Shown one piece after another: positions 1-8,444 of a stretch of 64,000 nt of DNA (position 1 is its first letter; every line of letters starts with the position of its first letter). The translations under genes and the position numbers were made by a program. The notes under the pieces are model-generated. The model saw only the letters and a program-made list of their open reading frames with translations, did not search any database and was not told where the DNA came from. The stretch lies in the NCBI RefSeq assembly GCF_004345825.1, contig NZ_SLXM01000006.1, positions 228,243 to 292,242 of the forward strand. The letters run 5' to 3'. The DNA is from Tenacibaculum skagerrakense (GTDB taxonomy: Bacteria > Bacteroidota > Bacteroidia > Flavobacteriales > Flavobacteriaceae).

Positions 1-237
1 AACACCTTCTTTTATACTAGTGTAGGTTCTGATATTATTTAATGTAGTTGTTTTATAATCTTCAGATATTTTCTCTTTAGCTACCATACGGTCTAAATTT
101 TTAGAAATTGTAGCTAAACCTCTATCTAAAGCAGCTTGAGAAACATCAATTAATTGTACGTTGAATCCGAATTGAGCAAAAGTATGAGCAATTCCATTTC
201 CCATAGTTCCTGCACCAATTACTGCAATATTATTCAT
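1..237 (-). CDS. 3-hydroxybutyryl-CoA dehydrogenase, N-terminal part
   Basis: Partial gene: 79 N-terminal residues are visible and the rest lies beyond the window's left edge. It begins MNNIAVIGAGTMGNGIAHTF, the Rossmann NAD-binding signature GxGxxG (residues 8-13) of 3-hydroxyacyl-CoA dehydrogenases, followed by the acidic strand end LIDVS and a DRGL helix typical of HbdA/PaaH enzymes. The family oxidises 3-hydroxybutyryl-CoA to acetoacetyl-CoA with NAD(P) in cytosolic fatty-acid or butanoate metabolism. The start codon lies 26 bases downstream of the stop of the Gfo/Idh/MocA oxidoreductase on the same strand, so the two are probably co-transcribed. The catalytic domain is not visible, so the exact substrate is inferred from the N-terminus alone. 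Confidence 0.85.
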   Translation of the reverse strand, partial: MNNIAVIGAGTMGNGIAHTFAQFGFNVQLIDVSQAALDRGLATISKNLDRMVAKEKISEDYKTTTLNNIRTYTSIKEGV

Positions 238-263
238 GAAAATTAAATTTTAGTAGTTATATA

Positions 264-1229
264 TTATTTAGAAAAACAATCAATTATTTTGTGAGCTACT
301 CTTAAAGCCTCAGTTCCTTGTGTTAAAGAAACGATAGGAGTTGTATCATTATTGATAGCATCGGCAAATGAGTTAAGCTCATCTAAAATTGCATTGTTTG
401 GTTCTATTTTTGGATTTTCAAAGTAAATTTGTTTTTTAATGCCTTCTGCATTTTGTAAAATCATAGCGAAGTCACCAGGTATCTCAGGTGCATCTTTCAT
501 TTTAACTATTTCCGATTTTTTTTCTAGAAAATCGACAGATATATAAGCATCTCTTTGAAAAAAACGTGTTTTCCTCATGTTTTTCATAGAAATTCTACTA
601 GCAGTTAAGTTAGCAACACAACCGTTTTCAAATACAATTCTTGCATTTGCTATATCTGGCGTTTCTGAGATAACAGAAACTCCACTAGCAGATATGCTTT
701 TAACTTTTGATTTTACAACTGATAATATAATATCTATATCGTGAATCATTAAATCTAGCACCACAGGAACATCTGTGCCTCTAGGATTGAATTCAGCCAA
801 ACGATGTGATTCAATAAACATTGGCGTATCAATAGTGTCTTTAACAGCTGTAAATGCAGGGTTAAATCGTTCAACATGACCTACTTGTCCGCGAACGTGA
901 TTTTGACTAGCTAATGTTCTAATAGCTTCAGCTTCTTGTAATGTATTTGTAATAGGCTTTTCAATAAAAACATGTCTGCCTTTTTCAATGGCATTTTTAG
1001 CACAATCAAAGTGAGAAAGTGTAGGAGTAACAATATCTACAACATCTACAGCATCAATTAAACTATCAATAGAATCGAATAGGTGGTAACCAAATTCATC
1101 AGCCACTTTTTGAGCGTATTCCTCATTAGGATCATAAAATCCAATTAATTCATATTTATCTGACTCTTGAAGTAAACGCAGATGAATTTTACCTAAATGA
1201 CCCGCTCCTAAAACTCCGGCTTTTAGCAT
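264..1229 (-). CDS. Gfo/Idh/MocA family oxidoreductase
   Basis: A 321-residue cytosolic NAD(P)-dependent oxidoreductase. The N-terminal Rossmann fold shows GAGHLG (residues 8-13), and the family's EKP motif is at 90-92 (FIEKPITNT), whose lysine is normally catalytic or cofactor-contacting. A GHVERFNPAF segment and a C-terminal alpha/beta domain follow, as expected for this length. Members act on sugars, inositols, biliverdin or UDP-sugars; nothing here fixes the substrate. It is first in an operon with 3-hydroxybutyryl-CoA dehydrogenase. A TATCTTTG sequence at 1278-1285 on the minus strand could be its -7 element. Confidence 0.88.
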   Translation of the reverse strand: MLKAGVLGAGHLGKIHLRLLQESDKYELIGFYDPNEEYAQKVADEFGYHLFDSIDSLIDAVDVVDIVTPTLSHFDCAKNAIEKGRHVFIEKPITNTLQEAEAIRTLASQNHVRGQVGHVERFNPAFTAVKDTIDTPMFIESHRLAEFNPRGTDVPVVLDLMIHDIDIILSVVKSKVKSISASGVSVISETPDIANARIVFENGCVANLTASRISMKNMRKTRFFQRDAYISVDFLEKKSEIVKMKDAPEIPGDFAMILQNAEGIKKQIYFENPKIEPNNAILDELNSFADAINNDTTPIVSLTQGTEALRVAHKIIDCFSK

Positions 1230-1277
1230 ATGTAATTAAGTTTTAAATGATTGCCAATAAAATATAATCGGCGCAAA

Positions 1278-1285
1278 CAAAGATA
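1278..1285 (-). promoter_or_regulatory. possible -7 element for the oxidoreductase gene
   Basis: Minus-strand TATCTTTG matches the Bacteroidota -7 consensus TAnnTTTG and lies about 50 bases before the start codon at 1229. There is no TTG at the expected -33 distance, so the call rests on the -7 motif only. Confidence 0.35.
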
Positions 1286-1348
1286 CACTTTTATACATTT
1301 TTTTTGGCGAATAATTACTACTTTTAAAACCCCAAAAATCAGCTTTTT

Positions 1349-1990
1349 TTGAGAGATACTACTAAACACCAAGGCCTTAGAAATCAATTAGCTAACGTTT
1401 TGTTAGGAAAAGGAATTACTGACCAAAAAGTACTAAATGCTGTCAGAAAAATTCCTAGACATTTATTTATTGATAGTAGTTTTGAAGATCATGCCTATCA
1501 GGATAAAGCATTTCCTATAGCTGCAAATCAAACTATTTCTCATCCTTATACAGTAGCTTTTCAGTCACAAGTTTTAGAAGTTAAGGAAGGAGAAAAAGTG
1601 CTTGAGATTGGTACTGGTTCTGGATATCAAACTGCAGTTCTTTTAGAGTTAAAAGCAGAGGTGTATACCATTGAAAGGCAGCATGAACTATTTAAGAAAA
1701 CTTCGTTGTTTTTACCGAAAATAGGTTATAGACCTAAGAAGTTTATTTTTGGTGATGGGTATAAAGGATTGCCTGAAAAAGCTCCTTTTGATAAAATTAT
1801 TGTAACAGCTGGAGCTCCTTTTATTCCTAAAGCGTTGTTAGGTCAATTAAAAGTAGGAGGGAAGTTGTTAATTCCTGTAGGTGATGAAACGCAAATCATG
1901 ACGTTGTTGATTCGTAAGTCTGCTAAAGAATTTGAACAACACGAATTGGGTGATTTTAAGTTTGTGCCGATGCTGGAAAAGAGGAACTGA
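1349..1990 (+). CDS. pcm: protein-L-isoaspartate O-methyltransferase
   Basis: A 213-residue cytosolic repair enzyme that uses SAM to methylate L-isoaspartyl residues in damaged proteins. The SAM-binding motif VLEIGTGSGYQT is at residues 84-95, preceded by the family's substrate loop QTISHPYTVA (61-70). KIIVTAGAP and GGKLLIPVG are the later conserved blocks. The start is a TTG: it gives the family-typical beginning (M)RDTTKHQGLRNQL, and no ATG lies in frame between it and the conserved region. It is monocistronic on the plus strand, divergent from the oxidoreductase operon. Confidence 0.93.
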   Translation: MRDTTKHQGLRNQLANVLLGKGITDQKVLNAVRKIPRHLFIDSSFEDHAYQDKAFPIAANQTISHPYTVAFQSQVLEVKEGEKVLEIGTGSGYQTAVLLELKAEVYTIERQHELFKKTSLFLPKIGYRPKKFIFGDGYKGLPEKAPFDKIIVTAGAPFIPKALLGQLKVGGKLLIPVGDETQIMTLLIRKSAKEFEQHELGDFKFVPMLEKRN

Positions 1991-2034
1991 TTTTTGTGTA
2001 TCTTGCTGATCATTAACAATATCCCCTAGTAATT

Positions 2035-5031
2035 ATGAAATTTCCCTTTAGTTTCACAGTAGCGTTATTTGTCAGTTTTTTAAGTTTTAAGAATTATTTC
2101 TCTATTTCTAATATTTCTTCAGAAGGTTACACTAAAGTAGCGTCAAAAAAATCCAATACAAATTTATTACCCGTAGAAGTTCTCGGTGAAGAAGGAACGA
2201 TTAAAAGTCTAAACTTCAATATTACTAATGAAATAAAAAATCAAACTAGTAAAATTTGGTTATTAGTAAATAATTTAAGTTATGAAAATAAAGGATCCAT
2301 TAAGATTAATGATGAGAATTGGGTTTCATTAAATCACTCAACTACACAAGTTAATCAAAAGGAATTGGCATATGGCGGTATGGTTCATGGTGGATTTAAT
2401 ACTATTAGACTAACAATACCTGCTACAGGTATAAAAGAAGGAGCAAATACCATTCAATTTAGATTTGATACTTCAGATGGTATTTCAATTGGGTATAGAG
2501 TTGTTAACATAAATCTTCTTGATGCCTCAAACACCAAGTTATTATCAGATTCTTTTTTTGAGGAAGATAATCCAAATACCTGGATTGCTCCTGAGAATAG
2601 TTCTGTATCTAAAGGTAAAGATATATGGTTTAATGAAAATTTATGGAATCATTATACTTTAAAAAACAACCAAGGTTTTTGGTATGGTAAAACAATTCCT
2701 AGTAGAAGAACAATTAGAGCGAAATGTGCTGATTGCCATACTCAAGATGGAAGGGATCTTGAGATTTTTAGCTATTCTAATTTATCAATTATAGAACGTT
2801 CAAAATTTCATGGGCTAACGGAACAAGATGGAAAAGACATCGCAGCATATATTAGAAGTTTATCCGATGGAAATAATATAGCTAGAGTTGGTAGACCTTG
2901 GAATCCACCTTATCAACCAGGGCCCATTCTTAAAGATAAGTCTACATTAGAATGGACAGCAGGTGCAGGTTTAGATTGGGTTTTAGAAAAGGATGCTGAT
3001 ATGTTTCCTTATCTTTTTCCAAATGGAACTTCAAAACAAGCAGTAAAAGACGTTTTTGACTCTAATAAAATGGAAGATCGTACGCTTTTGCCACTAGCAA
3101 TTCAATTTCCAGATTGGAAACATTGGTTGCCTATTGTTCATCCAAAAGATGCCTATTCAAAGAATGAATGGTGGAACAATTTAGAGTCAACTAAAAATCC
3201 GGTTAAAAATTATGAAGCTATTAGAGCAGATTTTGTTACTAATTATAATGAAAGTAATATTAAAAGTTTCAATGTTCCTCAGAAGTTACGTTACTTAGGG
3301 GTGGGACTTGACGGGAATTCAGGATTTAGATATTTTTTTGAAATAGGTTCTACAGATAATAAACATTGGAGGTCTAAAGGAGGTCAAGCTAATGCAAATT
3401 TAAAAGAAGGAATTGATTTAGAATTAGCTAAAACTAGCTTGGCAAGGTTGATGGCAGTTAAAAATTTTGAATTTATGAATGAATTCAATTTACAAGATAA
3501 AGCCCCTTTACTTGTGCCAGATCCAGCTTTAGATCAACCAGGAGAAAGACAATGGCCTGTAAAATGGTATTCAGTTTTTGAAGTTCCAGCACATTTTACA
3601 TCAGACAATAGTAGGCATTATGAAACTCAACAAGATAAAACAGGTCATTATGAAACAACTACTTGGTATAACTTACAGTTTGTTTTAAATGGAGGGAATG
3701 GATTTGTTGGAGGTACAACTCCTACAGATTTTAATTATCATACACCTTTTATGGGATTTGCTGCTCATTATTCTGGAATTAATGAGCCGCTACGATATTT
3801 TTCTGCCATTAACCACATGTATCAAATTAGAACTTGGTCTGGTAATAATGGACCTGGTAATACTGGCTTTAGAATTAGAAATCAAGGAATTTGGGAAATG
3901 ATGGGAACTAGTAACAGTAATCAGGAATTTTGGAATCCTTCCTATGATATTGTTAAACAGTTAGATGCTATTGAACCTGGATTGTCCGATAAAGTTTTAG
4001 AAGCCTTATTACTACAATTTTTAACCGAGGTAGAAAAGTATGATGTAAATACTTGGCCCAGAACAATGCATGGAGGAAATTTTGAACTAGATTCGGCCTC
4101 TAAAACCACGGAAGATTTAATTAATATTCCACATTTCGGAAATCCTAATCAGGGTAGGGTCAATGAGCGATATGCTGATAAATTTTACGATATTATTCCT
4201 AGAATTCAGAATAACTTTAATGTTAGTTGTAGTATAACTAACCGAATTATTAATTGGTGTAAGGAAGCTTGGCCATTAATTGACTTTGAAAAATATTTAG
4301 AGGATAACTGTTCTGATTCTAACTGTATTTCAGCAGATATAAAATCAGGAAATACTTATAGAATAATTACTACTCATGACAAATGTTTGAATGCAGTTGA
4401 AGCAAATGGTTATAATATTACACAACAAGTTTGTAATAATTCTGATTTAGAAAAATGGGTTATTGAAGATGCTACTAATGGTTGTTATTATATAAAAAAT
4501 GTAGCTAGTCAAAAATATATAAGTGCTACAGGCGATAATAATGGAGATCATGTTGAAGAGGCTAATTTTACAGGAAATGACAATCAACAATGGCAAATTA
4601 TTGAAAATAGTAATTGTAAATTAAATATTACAGCTAAAACATCAGGTAAATGTTTAGACTTAAAAAGTGGAAGTAGTGCTGATGGTACTCATTTTCAGTT
4701 ATGGTCTTGCGTTACAACCAATGGTGAAAACCGAGAGTTTACATTTGAGTTATTGACTGAAGGTACTTTAGGGACAGATGATGTTTTGTTAGCTAGCATC
4801 TTCGTATTTCCTAATCCTGTAAAAGATGTTATATACATTAATACTTCTGATTTAATTTCTAGGGAAGATATCGGTTTGAGTATATATGATATGTCGGGGA
4901 GATTAATTTTAAATAAAAAATCAGTTGAAAACGTTACAGAATTAAATGTAAGTGCTTTAACAACTGGGGTTTATTTTTTACATCTTTTTAATGATGGGAA
5001 GGTATTAAAGAAAATGTTTATTAAGGAATAA
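2035..5031 (+). CDS. T9SS-exported protein with one c-type haem motif, ricin-type lectin domain and type A sorting domain
   Basis: A 998-residue secreted protein. Residues 1-24 form a hydrophobic signal-type segment. A single CADCH haem-binding motif (CxxCH) lies at residues 231-235, in a context (RAKCADCHTQDGRD) like the cytochrome c domains of large exported Bacteroidota proteins. The middle part (about 300-740) is Trp/Tyr-rich and unassigned. A ricin-type beta-trefoil module spans about 766-908, with paired Cys and repeats such as KCLNAVE, NDNQQWQI and KCLDLKSG. The last ~75 residues are a T9SS type A sorting domain (FVFPNPVKDVIYI, YDMSGRL, LTTGVYFLHL, KKMFIKE). Probable role: an extracellular or surface redox protein that binds carbohydrate. 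Family knowledge supports export and glycan binding; enzymatic activity is unknown. No partner gene sits beside it. Confidence 0.85.
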   Translation: MKFPFSFTVALFVSFLSFKNYFSISNISSEGYTKVASKKSNTNLLPVEVLGEEGTIKSLNFNITNEIKNQTSKIWLLVNNLSYENKGSIKINDENWVSLNHSTTQVNQKELAYGGMVHGGFNTIRLTIPATGIKEGANTIQFRFDTSDGISIGYRVVNINLLDASNTKLLSDSFFEEDNPNTWIAPENSSVSKGKDIWFNENLWNHYTLKNNQGFWYGKTIPSRRTIRAKCADCHTQDGRDLEIFSYSNLSIIERSKFHGLTEQDGKDIAAYIRSLSDGNNIARVGRPWNPPYQPGPILKDKSTLEWTAGAGLDWVLEKDADMFPYLFPNGTSKQAVKDVFDSNKMEDRTLLPLAIQFPDWKHWLPIVHPKDAYSKNEWWNNLESTKNPVKNYEAIRADFVTNYNESNIKSFNVPQKLRYLGVGLDGNSGFRYFFEIGSTDNKHWRSKGGQANANLKEGIDLELAKTSLARLMAVKNFEFMNEFNLQDKAPLLVPDPALDQPGERQWPVKWYSVFEVPAHFTSDNSRHYETQQDKTGHYETTTWYNLQFVLNGGNGFVGGTTPTDFNYHTPFMGFAAHYSGINEPLRYFSAINHMYQIRTWSGNNGPGNTGFRIRNQGIWEMMGTSNSNQEFWNPSYDIVKQLDAIEPGLSDKVLEALLLQFLTEVEKYDVNTWPRTMHGGNFELDSASKTTEDLINIPHFGNPNQGRVNERYADKFYDIIPRIQNNFNVSCSITNRIINWCKEAWPLIDFEKYLEDNCSDSNCISADIKSGNTYRIITTHDKCLNAVEANGYNITQQVCNNSDLEKWVIEDATNGCYYIKNVASQKYISATGDNNGDHVEEANFTGNDNQQWQIIENSNCKLNITAKTSGKCLDLKSGSSADGTHFQLWSCVTTNGENREFTFELLTEGTLGTDDVLLASIFVFPNPVKDVIYINTSDLISREDIGLSIYDMSGRLILNKKSVENVTELNVSALTTGVYFLHLFNDGKVLKKMFIKE

Positions 5032-5046
5032 TTTAAGTGTCAAAAA

Positions 5047-5068
5047 AATCCGCCTAAAAAAGCGGATT
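5047..5068. terminator. intrinsic terminator, usable on both strands
   Basis: Perfect 7-bp stem AATCCGC / GCGGATT with an 8-base loop. On the minus strand it is followed by a run of T, which suits the 53-residue lipoprotein gene ending at 5097. On the plus strand it follows the large T9SS gene by 15 bases. Confidence 0.8.
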
Positions 5069-5096
5069 TATTGAATTTGAAAAAAGAACAATCAAC

Positions 5097-5258
5097 TTAT
5101 TCTGCTGTTGCCTCAGCAACAACAACCTCTTGTTGATAGTTTTGTTGAGTTTGCTTAGTTTTTGTGTTTTGTGATAAGCCACAAGGTGCTGTACTACCAC
5201 ACGAAATTAATCCTAAAGAACCAACAATACAAATTGCAATAAATACTACTCTTTTCAT
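5097..5258 (-). CDS. small lipoprotein of unknown function (53 aa)
   Basis: A 53-residue open frame beginning MKRVVFIAICIVG with the lipobox LISC (Cys20), then a short Ser/Thr/Gln-rich mature chain (GSTAPCGLSQ, QTQQNYQQE) ending VVVAEATAE. Expected to be cleaved by signal peptidase II and lipid-anchored at the membrane. It follows the substrate-binding-fold gene (start 23 bases past that stop) and is closed by a good terminator at 5047-5068, which supports it being a real transcribed gene. A second Cys (residue 26) is close to the lipidated one. No function can be assigned. Confidence 0.72.
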   Translation of the reverse strand: MKRVVFIAICIVGSLGLISCGSTAPCGLSQNTKTKQTQQNYQQEVVVAEATAE

Positions 5259-5281
5259 TTTATCTTATTTAGGCGTTAAAT

Positions 5282-6136
5282 TTACAAATTTTTAATTAAT
5301 CTATCAGAATTAATCTTCTCCGATATAACGTTAAAGCCAACCATTTTATTTTGAATACGTGTCAATAAATTTTTTGTGATTGGTTTTCCATCGTTCCATT
5401 CAGTAATTGAAAGCCATTCTTGAATATCATTAAGTTGTTGTTCATACCTTATCGATAATGTTTTATCGATATCTGGAATTTCTTTAAAGTTTTCAGTACA
5501 AGAATTAATAATATTCAAGACTGTTTTTATTTGTTCAGGATTGTTTGCTAATACTTCGTCTCTAACAGCAATCACAAAACAAGGCCATGGAGTAGGGCAA
5601 TCACCAACTCTTCTAAAAATACCTTCGTCTACATAGGGTTTAGTAGTAAAATGCTCCCACATAAAATAATCGGCGTCACCATTGGTTAAAGCATCTATTC
5701 CTCCCTGAAGATTTTTAACTACTTTAAATTTTAATTTATCAATGTCCCAGCCATTATTGTAAGCATTAACAATAGCCATTAAATGCGATCCAGAACCAAA
5801 TCTACTGATAGCTACAGTAGCATGTTCTAAATCTTGTATTGTTTTAAATTTTGATTTTGCCCCAACGTGAATTCCCCAAACTAAAGGACTTTGTACAAAA
5901 GTTTGTAAGATTTTTGAAGGATTTCCATCAATGATGTCTTTAATAATCCCTTCCGTTAAAACAATGGCAATATCTATTTCGCTTTCTCGTAAAGCTTTAC
6001 ACATGGCTCCAGTTCCACCAGAAAAATCTGTCCAACGAAGGTTGATTTTTTGTTTTGTGTACTCTTTGTTTTTAAGTGTAATGTACCAAGGGTAGTTAAA
6101 ATGTTCTGGAACACCACCAACTTTTAAATCCAGCAT
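5282..6136 (-). CDS. substrate-binding-fold protein without signal peptide (SsuA/THI5-like)
   Basis: A 284-residue protein with the periplasmic-binding-protein type II fold of the SsuA/TauA/THI5 group: opening KVGGVPEHFNYPWYI, an SGGTGAMCKAL ligand loop, IAIVLTEG, and the hinge block VAISRFGSGSHLMA. Unlike a transporter component, it has neither a signal peptide nor a lipobox and no ABC ATPase or permease gene is nearby, so it is predicted to be cytosolic. Its ATG directly abuts the stop of the nucleoside phosphorylase gene (6136/6137), implying translational coupling in a three-gene operon with DUF1835. The fold is also used by enzymes (MqnA/MqnD, THI5), so an enzymatic or sensing role is possible. 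Ligand unknown. Confidence 0.75.
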   Translation of the reverse strand: MLDLKVGGVPEHFNYPWYITLKNKEYTKQKINLRWTDFSGGTGAMCKALRESEIDIAIVLTEGIIKDIIDGNPSKILQTFVQSPLVWGIHVGAKSKFKTIQDLEHATVAISRFGSGSHLMAIVNAYNNGWDIDKLKFKVVKNLQGGIDALTNGDADYFMWEHFTTKPYVDEGIFRRVGDCPTPWPCFVIAVRDEVLANNPEQIKTVLNIINSCTENFKEIPDIDKTLSIRYEQQLNDIQEWLSITEWNDGKPITKNLLTRIQNKMVGFNVISEKINSDRLIKNL

Positions 6137-7006
6137 TTATTCAACTAATTTATCTAACGTGTATATAATTAATTTTTCTACTAACTGCTTTGGATTAGCA
6201 CTAAAAGTTCCTATGGCTCTATTAGCCAAAATAGCATTCATAGAGCAAGCATGATGTCCTAATAATTTTGATAATCCGTAAATAGCAGAAGTTTCCATTT
6301 CTAAATTGGTAATTCGATTACCGTTGTAGTTAAAACTATCTATTTTCTTATTGATGTTTGGGTCTTGTAAAGGCAATCTTAATACACGGCCTTGAGGTCC
6401 GTAAAAACCACCCGCAGTTGCTGTAATTCCTTTATAAGTTTGCTCTGAAAAAAGCTTTGTTTCTAGTTCTTTAGAGTTTTCAATTATAATTGGATACGCT
6501 TTTTTACTTGACCATTGCGTATGTGCTACAAATGCTTCTTCAATTTCAGGATTTGAAATGTCCTCAATTTGATAAGCGTGTAGCATTCCGTTAATGTCAA
6601 GAGAATGTGAGCTTAGTAAAAAAGAATCAACAGGAATGTCATGTTGTAAAGAACCAGAAGTTCCAATTCTTGTAATATGTAAAGCAGTATGCTTTTCCTT
6701 TACTTGTCTAGTTTCTAAATCGATATTAACTAATGCGTCTAACTCGTTTATAACAATATCTATATTATCTGGTCCAATACCAGTAGAAATTACAGATAAA
6801 CGTTTTCCTTTGTAATATCCAGTTGAAGTTTTAAACTCTCTTTTTTGAGTTGTAAATTCAATAGAATCAAAGTGTTGTGTTACTTTGTCAACTCTATCTT
6901 GATCTCCAACAAAAATAATATCGGTAGCTATATGTTCGGGTCTTAAATTTAGATGATAAATACTACCATCTGGATTTAAGATTAGTTCAGAATTTTGAAT
7001 ATTCAT
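6137..7006 (-). CDS. nucleoside phosphorylase family protein
   Basis: A 289-residue PNP/UDP phosphorylase-family protein. Visible motifs are FVGDQDRVDKV (phosphate-loop region), STGIGPDNIDIVINEL, RIGTSGSLQ (phosphate binding) and NLEMETSAIYGL, whose Met-Glu pair contacts the ribose in the family. Members cleave nucleosides with phosphate (or water in MTAN and futalosine hydrolase) in the cytosol; the base specificity cannot be read. The start codon overlaps the stop of the DUF1835 gene (TAATG) and its own stop abuts the next start, so the three proteins are probably made together. Confidence 0.85.
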   Translation of the reverse strand: MNIQNSELILNPDGSIYHLNLRPEHIATDIIFVGDQDRVDKVTQHFDSIEFTTQKREFKTSTGYYKGKRLSVISTGIGPDNIDIVINELDALVNIDLETRQVKEKHTALHITRIGTSGSLQHDIPVDSFLLSSHSLDINGMLHAYQIEDISNPEIEEAFVAHTQWSSKKAYPIIIENSKELETKLFSEQTYKGITATAGGFYGPQGRVLRLPLQDPNINKKIDSFNYNGNRITNLEMETSAIYGLSKLLGHHACSMNAILANRAIGTFSANPKQLVEKLIIYTLDKLVE

Positions 7007-7944
7007 TAAGATGTTAATTTCAATAACTTGTCGTTAGCATTCATATACAGATAACTGTATTTTTTTGCTCCGCCAAGATACGAAAAATCAGAACGTAATT
7101 CTCTGTAGTAGTTAATTTGATTATTCAACACCTTAATTCCGTCTTTATTTAACTTAACTGGATTAAAGGAAGAAAATAACTTTTTCAATTCTTTAATCTT
7201 GTGCGCGTACTGAAGATCTCCAAATCCGTAAATATCTTGTTCTTCTAATAACTGTTGAATCAATTTAGTTTCAGAACTTGGTTTTGAGTTATATGCAGTT
7301 TTTATAATAGTGTTTTCAATGCTGTTTAAACCGTTATTAACAGATGGAAAGCGTTTTAAGTGTGCACTTATAGCTTCAGTTAAATAAATAAAAGGAGATG
7401 AAGGGTTGAATTTATGAACTGTTTCAAGTCGTAAAGGACTGTCTGAACAATACAACTGCCAAATATAATCGGCATATTCAATATCATCTTGTGTAAGTTG
7501 AACTCTATTTTGATATAAATTGATAAGTTCTTCTTTAGTTAAATGAGCAAAACCAACCATTTTAGAACGGTTTTCAGATTTACCACTTTGTATGATGGTG
7601 ATGTTTCTTCCTTTTCGGTATTTTTTTAACCAACTAACTACGGCCAACATATTTACTTGGCAAAATAAGTCGTAATCAAACCATAAAACAATTTCATCTT
7701 GATTTTGTTTACAGAGGTTTCTGTATTCTTTTAGTGTAAAATCTATAAATGTTTTTTTGGTTACTTTATAGGCATTATGTAAAAAATCAAAACGTGTTTT
7801 CCAAAAATCTTCACTTCCAACATCTCTCGTAGTTTTACCTTCACATAGCATTTCACGCCACGTGATAATTTCACCTTCTATAGAAAGGTTTTCTAAAATT
7901 TTGGTTGTAGAATCACCATTTGTGATGTGTAAAAAAGAACTCAT
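7006..7944 (-). CDS. DUF1835 domain-containing protein
   Basis: The N-terminus LHITNGDSTTKILENL is the DUF1835 signature, followed by IITWREMLCEG, EIVLWFDYDLFCQ and a C-terminal helical half with YLTEAISAHLKRFPS typical of the long form (about 312 residues). I chose the ATG at 7944 (MSSFLHITNGD), which matches the family's usual beginning; an upstream ATG at 7974 would add ten residues (MINFFIKSLQ). First gene of the cassette with nucleoside phosphorylase and the substrate-binding-fold protein, 1-base overlap with the former. Biochemical function of DUF1835 is not established. Confidence 0.82.
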   Translation of the reverse strand: MSSFLHITNGDSTTKILENLSIEGEIITWREMLCEGKTTRDVGSEDFWKTRFDFLHNAYKVTKKTFIDFTLKEYRNLCKQNQDEIVLWFDYDLFCQVNMLAVVSWLKKYRKGRNITIIQSGKSENRSKMVGFAHLTKEELINLYQNRVQLTQDDIEYADYIWQLYCSDSPLRLETVHKFNPSSPFIYLTEAISAHLKRFPSVNNGLNSIENTIIKTAYNSKPSSETKLIQQLLEEQDIYGFGDLQYAHKIKELKKLFSSFNPVKLNKDGIKVLNNQINYYRELRSDFSYLGGAKKYSYLYMNANDKLLKLTS

Positions 7945-7981
7945 TTGTAGGGACTTAATAAAAAAATTTATCAATATTAAT

Positions 7982-8013
7982 AAAAAAAAACAATACTCTT
8001 AGAATATTGTTTT
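7982..8013 (-). terminator. intrinsic terminator after the SUI1-like gene
   Basis: On the minus strand, AAAACAATA pairs with TATTGTTTT (9 bp) around an inner loop that itself pairs, and is followed by nine T. It lies about 105 bases after the stop of the SUI1-like gene (8119) and just ahead of the DUF1835 operon. Confidence 0.7.
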
Positions 8014-8118
8014 GTTTGTGAATTATTTTTACGATATTGATAAACTTTATGTTAAAAAAGTAAATTTTAAAAAACAGTGGTAAGGCGATTTCTAAAACCT
8101 GTTAACAGTAAAATTTAG

Positions 8119-8442
8119 CTAACCACCAACTCTTTTTACATTGAAACCTTTCTCTTTTAAAAGTTCCATAATTGTATCTCGATAATCACCTTGAATAATT
8201 ATAGTATCATCCTTAAAGCTTCCGCCAACTGAAAGTTTTGTTTTAATTTCTTTGGCTAATTTTTTAAAATCTTCAGTAGCTCCATTGTAACCATCTATAA
8301 TTGTGGTAGGTTTACCTTTACGTTTTTCATATTTACAAAGTAAAGGTTCTTCTTGTAACCAAACATCAGGTTTTTCTTCAGGAGTTGGTTCTTCAAATTG
8401 ATGATCAGGAAAAAGGTTTTTAAGTTGATCTTGTAAATCCAT
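8119..8442 (-). CDS. SUI1/eIF1-family translation factor-like protein (YciH type)
   Basis: A 107-residue protein whose C-terminal ~75 residues form an eIF1/SUI1 domain: the basic KRKGKPTTIIDGYNG loop, a helix DFKKLAKEIKTKL, the conserved SVGGSFKDDTIIIQGD block and the end VKRVGG. In bacteria these proteins (YciH) bind the small ribosomal subunit and influence start-codon fidelity; the role in Bacteroidota is not settled. It starts 2 bases after the stop of the dioxygenase gene, so the two are coupled. A terminator follows at 7982-8013. Confidence 0.9.
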   Translation of the reverse strand: MDLQDQLKNLFPDHQFEEPTPEEKPDVWLQEEPLLCKYEKRKGKPTTIIDGYNGATEDFKKLAKEIKTKLSVGGSFKDDTIIIQGDYRDTIMELLKEKGFNVKRVGG

Positions 8443-8444
8443 AA

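Noticed and set aside
3689..3901. Open frame inside the T9SS haem/ricin gene
   Set aside because: Alternate-frame shadow with no known motif and no start signal; the enclosing gene has clear domains throughout.
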